Of a stretch of DNA of 64,000 nt, positions 58,700 through 64,000 are shown in pieces. The stretch lies in NCBI RefSeq assembly GCF_902498995.1, contig NZ_CABVLY010000016.1, positions 62,001-126,000 of the forward strand, in the 5' to 3' direction. The stretch comes from Burkholderia anthina (GTDB lineage Bacteria > Pseudomonadota > Gammaproteobacteria > Burkholderiales > Burkholderiaceae). The notes beneath the pieces were generated by a model, which was given only the letters and a program-made list of their open reading frames with translations, did not search any database and was not told the DNA's origin. Both the position numbers and the translations under genes were made by a program. Position 1 is the stretch's first letter. Each line of letters opens with the position of its first letter.

Positions 58700-59977
58700 T
58701 CACCGGAACCCGAACCGCCGGCGCAGCACGATCAGCGCCGCGAGGCTCAGCACGGCCGCGAACATCAGGTAGAAGCTCGGCGCGGTCTTCATCCCGGTCG
58801 CGCGGATCAGCCACGCGATGATGAACGGCCCGAAGCCGCCGAAGATCGTCACCGCGACGTTATACGCGAGCGACATCCCGGTCGTGCGCGTCTGCACCGG
58901 AAACACCTCGGACAACAAGCCCGGCAGCGCCGCGAAATAGCCGGTCATCAGGAACGCGAGCAGCACCTGCAGCGCGATCAGCGTGCCGAAGCCCGGATGC
59001 GCGACCAGATACGCGAACGCCGGATAGATCAGCACGAGAATGCCGACCGCCGGCGCGAGCATCACGCGCACGCGGCCGTAACGATCGGACCAGTGGCCGA
59101 CGAGCGGCGCGAACGCCATCTGGATCACGCCGACGACGAGGATCGCCGCGAACGCGGCGGACGGCGCGAGGCCGAGCTGCTTCACGCCGTAGGTCGGCAT
59201 GAACAGCACGAGATAGGTCGCGACGGTGCCGAGCACCACCACGCCCATCGCGGCGACGAGCCGCGCCTTGTGCGACGCGAACGTATCGCGCAACGGGTTC
59301 GCGGTGCTTTCGGCCGCGAGGAATTCGGGCGTCTCGTCGACCTTCGAGCGGATGTAGTACGCGACGGGCCCGAGCAGCAGCCCGAAGAAGAACGGCACGC
59401 GCCAGCCCCACGCGGCCATCTGGTCGGCCGTGAGCTGCGCGTTCAGCACAGTGCCGAAGCCGGCGGCAAGCAGCGTCGTGAGCCCCTGGCTCGCGACCTG
59501 CCAGCTCGCGAAGAAGCCGCGCCGGCCCGGCACGTGCTCGGCGAGGAACGCGGTCGCGCTGCCGAACTCGCCGCCGGCCGAGAAGCCCTGCATCAGCCGC
59601 GCGGCGACGAGGATCAACGGCGCCGCGACGCCGATCGTCCCGTAGGTCGGCAGCACCGCGATGACCAGCGTGCCGGCCATCATCAGCAAAATCGACAGCG
59701 TGAGCGCGGCCTTGCGGCCCGCGCGGTCGGCATACGCGCCGAGCACGATCGCGCCGAGCGGGCGCATGAAGAACGACACGCCGAACGTGCCGAGCGTGAG
59801 CAGCAGCGACACGGTGTCGTTGCCGGACGGGAAGAACAGCTTCGAGATCGTGACCGCGAAGAAGCCGTAGACGACGAGATCGAACCACTCGAGCGCGTTG
59901 CCGATCGACGCGGCGACCACCGCGCGCCACACGCGCGGCGACGAGGCAACGGAGCTGGATTGCGTGACGGCGTGCAT
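58700..59977 (-). CDS. MFS transporter, metabolite:H+ symporter (MHS) type
   Basis: A 425-aa permease with about 12 membrane helices. ASIGNALEWFDLVVYGFFAV, MRPLGAIVLGAYADRAGRKAAL and ARLMQGFSAGGEFGSATAFLAEH are the marks of the MHS group, which takes up citrate, alpha-ketoglutarate, shikimate or betaine by proton symport. The repeated cytoplasmic loop LVGHWSDRYGRVRVML is present. The closest type I recall is citrate-proton symporters, but the substrate is not certain. A TATAAT box lies at 60046-60051. Confidence 0.85.
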   Translation of the reverse strand: MHAVTQSSSVASSPRVWRAVVAASIGNALEWFDLVVYGFFAVTISKLFFPSGNDTVSLLLTLGTFGVSFFMRPLGAIVLGAYADRAGRKAALTLSILLMMAGTLVIAVLPTYGTIGVAAPLILVAARLMQGFSAGGEFGSATAFLAEHVPGRRGFFASWQVASQGLTTLLAAGFGTVLNAQLTADQMAAWGWRVPFFFGLLLGPVAYYIRSKVDETPEFLAAESTANPLRDTFASHKARLVAAMGVVVLGTVATYLVLFMPTYGVKQLGLAPSAAFAAILVVGVIQMAFAPLVGHWSDRYGRVRVMLAPAVGILVLIYPAFAYLVAHPGFGTLIALQVLLAFLMTGYFAALPGLLSEVFPVQTRTTGMSLAYNVAVTIFGGFGPFIIAWLIRATGMKTAPSFYLMFAAVLSLAALIVLRRRFGFR

Positions 59978-60045
59978 CGGCGATCTCCTTGTCGTTGTAT
60001 GTTCCGTGCGACGCGCCCGTTGCCGCGCCGCGAACTGTGCCGACG

Positions 60046-60051
60046 ATTATA
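60046..60051 (-). promoter_or_regulatory. -10 box (TATAAT) upstream of the MFS transporter gene
   Basis: A perfect TATAAT on the - strand, 68 bp before the start and just after the yceI terminator. No -35 is recognised; the terminator hairpin occupies the expected place. Confidence 0.4.
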
Positions 60052-60058
60052 GGCGCGC

Positions 60059-60100
60059 AAAAAAAAGCCGCCGCGCTCCTTGAAAGGAAGCGCGGCGGCT
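60059..60100 (-). terminator. Intrinsic terminator of the cybB-yceI operon
   Basis: AGCCGCCGCGC and its complement, with an inner CCTT...AAGG extension, are followed on the - strand by eight Ts. Confidence 0.9.
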
Positions 60101-60159
60101 GGCACGCGACGGGCCGACGAACCGAAGCACCCACGCAACGGCCGGCCCGGCCGGGCGCG

Positions 60160-60741
60160 TTACTGCTGCTTGATCGCTTCTGCCGTGATCAGCAGCTTCG
60201 TCTTCATCTTGAAGCCGTACTGCTTGCCGTAGTCGAGGCCGAAATCGTCGCGGCTGAATTCGCCAACCGCGTCGACGCCGCACACTTCACGCTTGAGCAT
60301 CGGATGCGGCATGCACTTGAGCGAATCGATCTTCAGCGTCAGCGGCTTCGTGACGCCGTGCAGCGTCAGGTTGCCGACCACCGCCACCGGCTTGTCGCCG
60401 TCGAATTTGATCGTGCCCTTGTAGTTCGCCTGCGGGTACTTGGCCGCGTCGAAGAAGTCGGGCGTCTGCAGGTGCTCGTCGAGCTTCGCGCTGCCGGTGT
60501 GGATCGATGCGATGTCGGTCGTCACGTCGACCGTGCCGGTCTTGGCCGCGCGGTCGAGCGTCACGGTGCCGCTCGACTTGTCGAACTTGCCGCGCCAGAC
60601 CGACAGGCCGCCGAAGTGGTCGGCCTCGAAGCTCGGGTACGTGTGGCTCGGATCGAACTGGTACGTCGCGCTCTCCGCGAAGGCCGAGAACGACAGCGAA
60701 GCGGCCAGCGCGCCCGCGGCGATGATCAGATGCTTTTTCAA
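60160..60741 (-). CDS. yceI: YceI family periplasmic protein (second copy)
   Basis: A 193-aa lipocalin-like protein that binds an isoprenoid-type ligand in the periplasm. A signal peptide ([21 protein letters not shown]) is followed by the YceI fold with [65 protein letters not shown] and [13 protein letters not shown]. Two Cys (KCMPHP and EVCGVDA) may form a disulfide. It lies 64 bp after the other yceI copy. Confidence 0.93.
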   Translation of the reverse strand: MKKHLIIAAGALAASLSFSAFAESATYQFDPSHTYPSFEADHFGGLSVWRGKFDKSSGTVTLDRAAKTGTVDVTTDIASIHTGSAKLDEHLQTPDFFDAAKYPQANYKGTIKFDGDKPVAVVGNLTLHGVTKPLTLKIDSLKCMPHPMLKREVCGVDAVGEFSRDDFGLDYGKQYGFKMKTKLLITAEAIKQQ

Positions 60742-60805
60742 CTCTTTCTCCTTGGAACGGTGCCGCGCCCTCGCGCGGCATTCGGGTCATGCGGCACCCC
60801 GCCGC

Positions 60806-61366
60806 TTACTTCGTGGCGACGAGATGGAACTTGATCTGCACTTCGTCCGCGACGACCGACGTGTCCTTCCACTCGCCGGTGCCGACGTTGAACGTCGAAC
60901 GCTTGATCGGCAGCACGCCGTCGAAGGTCTGCGTCGCGCCGCTCTGCGTGACGGTGACGGGCACCGTGACGGTCTCGGCCTTGCCCTTGATCGTCAGCTT
61001 GCCGGTCACGTTGTACTTGTTGCCGCCCGCCGGCGCGATCGCCGACGACACGAAGGTCGCCTGCGGATACGTCTTCGCGTCGAACCAGTCCTTGCCCGCG
61101 ACCTGGTCGTTGTACATCTTGTCGCCGAGGTCGTAGCTGGCCACGTCGATCGTCATTTGCGCGCTGCCCTGCGCAGCCTTCGCCGGGTCGAACTTCACCT
61201 GCGCGGAGAATTTCTTGAACGCGCCTTCGGTCGGCACGTTCATCTGCTTCGACACGGCGGACACCTTGCTCTTCGCGAGATCGACGTCGGCGTGCGCCGC
61301 GGCCGACGCGACAAGTGACACCGCGGCGAACGCGGTCAGCATGGAGCGGGAGAAAGACACTTTCAT
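60806..61366 (-). CDS. YceI family periplasmic protein (first copy)
   Basis: A 186-aa YceI paralogue with a signal peptide (KVSFSRSMLTAFAAVSLVASAAAHA). The barrel has VDLAKSKVSAVSKQMNVPTEG, DWFDAKTYPQATFVSS, VTGKLTIKGKAETVTVPV and the end segment VADEVQIKFHLVA. It lacks Cys in the mature part, unlike the second copy. I chose ATG at 61366 with AAGGA close before it. An ATG at 61378 overlaps the cybB stop (ATGA) and would add four residues, so coupling with cybB is possible either way. Confidence 0.9.
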   Translation of the reverse strand: MKVSFSRSMLTAFAAVSLVASAAAHADVDLAKSKVSAVSKQMNVPTEGAFKKFSAQVKFDPAKAAQGSAQMTIDVASYDLGDKMYNDQVAGKDWFDAKTYPQATFVSSAIAPAGGNKYNVTGKLTIKGKAETVTVPVTVTQSGATQTFDGVLPIKRSTFNVGTGEWKDTSVVADEVQIKFHLVATK

Positions 61367-61374
61367 GAGATCCT

Positions 61375-61935
61375 TCATTTGGCAAAGGGAAGCATTCGCG
61401 ACAGCAGGCCGTCGCGGTCCAACAGCTGGTGCTTGATCGCCGCGAGCACGTGCAACGAGACGAGCGCAAGCAAAATGTAATTCAAAGACACGTGAAGTGT
61501 CTTGAAGGTTTCCTTCAGCACCGGATCGGGATCGATCAGGCGCGGCAGCGGCACGATGCCGAGGTAGACGACCGGGATGTTCGATGCCGAGCTGTACAGG
61601 TAGCCGGTGACCGGAATCACGAGCATCAGCACGTACAGCAGGATATGCACGCCGTGCGACACCGCACGCTGCCACGCCGGCGTACTGCCCGGCAGCGGCG
61701 GCGCCGCGTGCGTCGCGCGCCACAGCACGCGCACGACGGCCAGCGCGAACGCCGTCACGCCGATCCACTTGTGCCACGAGAAGTACTTCAGCTTCGTCGG
61801 CGTGAAACCGGGAATGTCCGTCATCACCCAGCCGAGCGCGAAGCCGCAGACGATCAGCAGCGCGATCAGCCAGTGCAACGCGATCGCGGTCTGCGTGTAA
61901 CGTGCCGGCTTGGCCGACAGCGGATTCGATGCCAT
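61375..61935 (-). CDS. Cytochrome b561 family protein (YceJ-like)
   Basis: A 186-aa inner-membrane diheme cytochrome with four helices. Heme-ligand candidates are the His in IALHWLIALLIV, the His in FSWHKWIGVTAFAL, SHGVHILLYVLMLVIPVTGYL and LVSLHVLAAIKHQ. It is the first gene of an operon with two yceI genes, the same pairing as yceJ-yceI in E. coli. It probably moves electrons between the quinone pool and a periplasmic partner. Confidence 0.92.
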   Translation of the reverse strand: MASNPLSAKPARYTQTAIALHWLIALLIVCGFALGWVMTDIPGFTPTKLKYFSWHKWIGVTAFALAVVRVLWRATHAAPPLPGSTPAWQRAVSHGVHILLYVLMLVIPVTGYLYSSASNIPVVYLGIVPLPRLIDPDPVLKETFKTLHVSLNYILLALVSLHVLAAIKHQLLDRDGLLSRMLPFAK

Positions 61936-62073
61936 CTTGGATTCCTCAGTTGAGCGAACGGCTGCGCCGGCAAATTCGTCCGACGCTTGTCAAGGGCGCC
62001 ATGCTACCGCAACCTTTTGAAGGGCGCGGACTCTGAGAACAGGCAGGTCAGCGGGCCGCCATGTTTACGCCAT

Positions 62074-62097
62074 GTTACCGACCAGTCACCCGGTAAC
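62074..62097. promoter_or_regulatory. Inverted repeat in the cybB/pqiA divergent spacer
   Basis: GTTACCG and CGGTAAC are separated by 10 bp, a spacing compatible with a dimeric regulator. A consensus TTGACA follows at 62104-62109, but the nearest -10-like TAAGAT is 20 bp away, too far for a standard promoter. The rest of the 259-bp gap shows nothing I can name. Confidence 0.3.
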
Positions 62098-62194
62098 CGA
62101 ACGTTGACACGCCGAAAAAAGCGTTTTGGTAAGATTGGCGCGGGTTCCGGCCCCGTCGACGCGTCCCCCCGCCCGTCGCACAACCGCTTCTCCC

Positions 62195-62860
62195 ATGCAA
62201 CGATACGACCTGATTGCCTGTCACGAATGCGACGCACTGTTGCATAAACCGCGTCTCACCGGCCGTGAAATCGCGCGCTGTCCGCGCTGCGACGCGCTGC
62301 TTTACCGCAACAGCGCCGCGCAACTCGAGCGCATCTGCGCACTTGCACTCGCCGCACTGATCACGTTCGTCATCGCGCAGACGTTTCCGATCCTCGAAAT
62401 GGACGTGAACGGCAATCGCGTGCAGACGACGCTGATCGGCGCGATCGATTCGCTGTGGCGCCAGGACATGGCGATCGTCGGCGTGATGGTGTTCTGCTCG
62501 ACCGTGCTGTTTCCGCTCGTCGAGATGGCCGCGCTGCTGTACCTGCTGCTGCCGATGCGCCGCGGCGTCGTGCCGCCCGGCTTCAATGCCGTGCTGCGCG
62601 CGATCCAGCTCGTGCGCCCGTGGGGGATGATCGAGGTGTTCATGCTCGGCATCCTCGTGACCATCGTGAAGATGGTGAGCCTCGCGCGCGTCGTGCCGGA
62701 AGCCGCGCTGTTCGCGTTCGGCGCGCTCACGCTGATGATCGCCGTCGTGCTGATGTTCGATCCGCGCACGCTGTGGGACATCGCCGACGACCTGCGCGCC
62801 GGCCGCTCGCCCGCCGCGCCCGACGATGCCGCGCCGCTGCCGGAAGCCGCCCGCCGATGA
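62195..62860 (+). CDS. Paraquat-inducible protein A, first half-size protein
   Basis: A 221-aa inner-membrane protein of the PqiA/LetA family, which works with PqiB in lipid transport across the envelope. The N terminus has two CxxC pairs (LIACHECDALLH and ARCPRCDALLY), probably a zinc ribbon. Four membrane helices follow, including ICALALAALITFVIAQTFPIL and MAIVGVMVFCSTVLFPLVEMA. E. coli PqiA holds two such modules in one chain; here they are separate genes. The stop overlaps the next start (ATGA). Confidence 0.92.
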   Translation: MQRYDLIACHECDALLHKPRLTGREIARCPRCDALLYRNSAAQLERICALALAALITFVIAQTFPILEMDVNGNRVQTTLIGAIDSLWRQDMAIVGVMVFCSTVLFPLVEMAALLYLLLPMRRGVVPPGFNAVLRAIQLVRPWGMIEVFMLGILVTIVKMVSLARVVPEAALFAFGALTLMIAVVLMFDPRTLWDIADDLRAGRSPAAPDDAAPLPEAARR

Positions 62861-63486
62861 CGACGCCCACCGCCGCCCGCGAGGGCTACGCCAGCTGCCA
62901 TGTCTGCGGGCTCGTGCAGACGGTCGACGCACCGCACGCGCACTGCACGCGCTGCGGCGCCGCACTCCATTTCCGCACGCCGAACAGCCTGATGCGCACG
63001 TGGGCGCTGCTGCTCGCGGCCGTGATCCTGTACATTCCGGCAAACCTGCTGCCGATCATGCGCACGTCGTCGATCGTCGGTTCGCAGGAGGACACGATCA
63101 TGAGCGGCGTCGTGCTGTTCTGGTCCTCGGGCGACTGGCCGCTCGCGGTCGTCGTGTTCGTCGCCAGTATCCTCGTGCCGATGCTCAAGCTCGGCGTGCT
63201 GACGATCCTCGTGATCAGCGCGCAGCGGCGTACCGCGTGGCGGCCGCTGCAGCGCACGCGGCTGTACCGGATCGTCGAGCGCATCGGCCGCTGGTCGATG
63301 CTCGACATCTTCGTCGTGACGCTCACCGTCGCGCTCGTCCATTTCCGTTCGCTCGCCGTCATCACGGCCGGCCCCGGCGCGCTCGCGTTCGGCTCGGTCG
63401 TGATCCTGACGATGCTCGCGTCGATGCAGTTCGATCCCCGCCTGATCTGGGATCCAGTCGAAACCTCAGGGAAACACCATGAATAG
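62857..63486 (+). CDS. Paraquat-inducible protein A, second half-size protein
   Basis: A 209-aa protein with the same plan: a zinc ribbon (SCHVCGLVQ and HCTRCGAALHF), then four helices with LLLAAVILYIPANLLPIMRTSSI and LAVVVFVASILVPMLKLGVLTIL. The conserved WSMLDIFVVTLTVALVHF is clear. It is coupled at both ends: ATGA with the gene before it, and an 8-bp overlap with pqiB after it. Confidence 0.92.
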   Translation: MTTPTAAREGYASCHVCGLVQTVDAPHAHCTRCGAALHFRTPNSLMRTWALLLAAVILYIPANLLPIMRTSSIVGSQEDTIMSGVVLFWSSGDWPLAVVVFVASILVPMLKLGVLTILVISAQRRTAWRPLQRTRLYRIVERIGRWSMLDIFVVTLTVALVHFRSLAVITAGPGALAFGSVVILTMLASMQFDPRLIWDPVETSGKHHE

Positions 63487-64000
63487 TCCGCAAGGCCCGC
63501 AGAACGACGCGTCCCGGCCGCCCGATCCGACGATCTCGACGAAAAGCGGCTGGCTGCCGTCGCTCGTCTGGCTCGTGCCGCTGATCGCCGCGCTGATCGG
63601 CATCGGCCTCGTGATCAAGTCCGTGCGCGAGCGCGGCCCGGAAATCTCGATCAGTTTCCACAGCGCCGAAGGACTCGAACCGGGCAAGACCCAGGTCAAG
63701 TACAAGGACGTCGAGATCGGCATGGTCAAGACGATCAAGCTGTCGAAAGACCTGTCGCGCGTGCTCGTCCAGGTGCAGCTGAAGAAGGAAGCCGAGGACT
63801 TCGCGGTCAAGGGCTCGCGCTTCTGGATCGTGCGTCCGCGCGTCGGCGCGACCGGCGTGTCGGGGCTCGGCACGCTGCTGTCGGGCGCGTACATCGGCGT
63901 CGACGCCGGCCACGGGCAGGATTCGCAGACCGACTTCACCGGCCTCGAGACACCGCCGGCCGTGACGGGCGACCAGAAGGGCACGCAGTACGTGCTGCGC
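63479..64000 (+). CDS. pqiB: PqiB, MCE-domain envelope transport protein (3' end missing)
   Basis: The first 174 residues are visible and the frame is open at the window edge. After a short cytoplasmic start comes one membrane helix (LPSLVWLVPLIAALIGIGLVI), then an MCE domain: GPEISISFHSAEGLEPGKTQVKYKDVEIGMV and the typical FWIVRPRVGATGVSGLGTLLSGAYIGV. PqiB in E. coli has three MCE domains forming a periplasm-spanning tube, and the rest should lie beyond the window. It overlaps the second pqiA gene by 8 bp. Confidence 0.93.
   Translation, partial: MNSPQGPQNDASRPPDPTISTKSGWLPSLVWLVPLIAALIGIGLVIKSVRERGPEISISFHSAEGLEPGKTQVKYKDVEIGMVKTIKLSKDLSRVLVQVQLKKEAEDFAVKGSRFWIVRPRVGATGVSGLGTLLSGAYIGVDAGHGQDSQTDFTGLETPPAVTGDQKGTQYVLR

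Noticed and set aside
62104..62135. TTGACA and TAAGAT as a pqiA promoter
   Set aside because: The spacing is 20 bp, outside the usual 16-18, so only a weak regulatory note was kept for the region.

Overview
This 64 kb window is high-GC, gene-dense DNA from the main chromosome of a Burkholderia species. A Burkholderia cepacia complex-like organism is the best guess, from gene order and from protein families such as the BPSL0067-like and STY0301-like proteins, the PabB-PabC fusion and the split PqiA. Nearly everything is housekeeping. I see no rRNA, tRNA, CRISPR array, insertion sequence or prophage.

Layout. 1-2784: mutL (5' end cut by the window) and miaA, then purM facing them across a shared hairpin. 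4187-9272: a + strand run hda, HAD hydrolase, pcnB, folK, deoxynucleoside kinase, panB. 9463-10172: a decayed secreted toxin-like gene (BPSL0067 type) followed by an intact periplasmic partner (STY0301 type). 10180-19745 (mainly - strand): hrcA, hemH, hslR, then the heat-shock cluster grpE, a thioredoxin-like gene, dnaK, dnaJ, with a fused pabB-pabC at its end. 19876-22447: nadK and recN. 22582-25386: glnE (-). 25615-33733: yhdP, a Nit-type amidase, tldD and aroG on the + strand. 33839-35693: hmp (with an NsrR-type operator) and a PduO-type cobalamin adenosyltransferase on the - strand. 35945-41496: an FAD oxidase plus glcD, glcE and glcF. 41600-43155: yggS and proC. 43254-48249 (-): oxyR, small ORFs, katG, a small ORF, ubiA. 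48376-50703: recG (-). 50870-56963: queA, tgt, yajC, secD, secF. 57127-58680: an S41 protease. 58700-61935 (-): cytochrome b561, two YceI proteins and an MHS-type transporter. 62195-64000: two half-size PqiA proteins and the start of PqiB.

The most notable find is in front of aroG (DAHP synthase, first step of aromatic amino acid synthesis). A TTGCCA-N17-TATAAA promoter precedes a 21-codon leader ORF whose core reads Phe-Tyr-Phe-Tyr-Phe-Phe-Trp. It is followed by mutually exclusive 1:2, 2:3 and 3:4 stems ending in a terminator with eight Ts. This has all the parts of a ribosome-mediated attenuator sensing aromatic aminoacyl-tRNAs.

Other points of interest are the toxin remnant with a retained partner, unannotated small ORFs with strong ribosome sites around katG, an in-frame hexanucleotide repeat in the PabB-PabC linker, and heat-shock promoters in front of grpE and dnaK. 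Coordinates and translations were read directly from the sequence. Family assignments rest on recognised motifs and remembered homologues, because no database search was possible.
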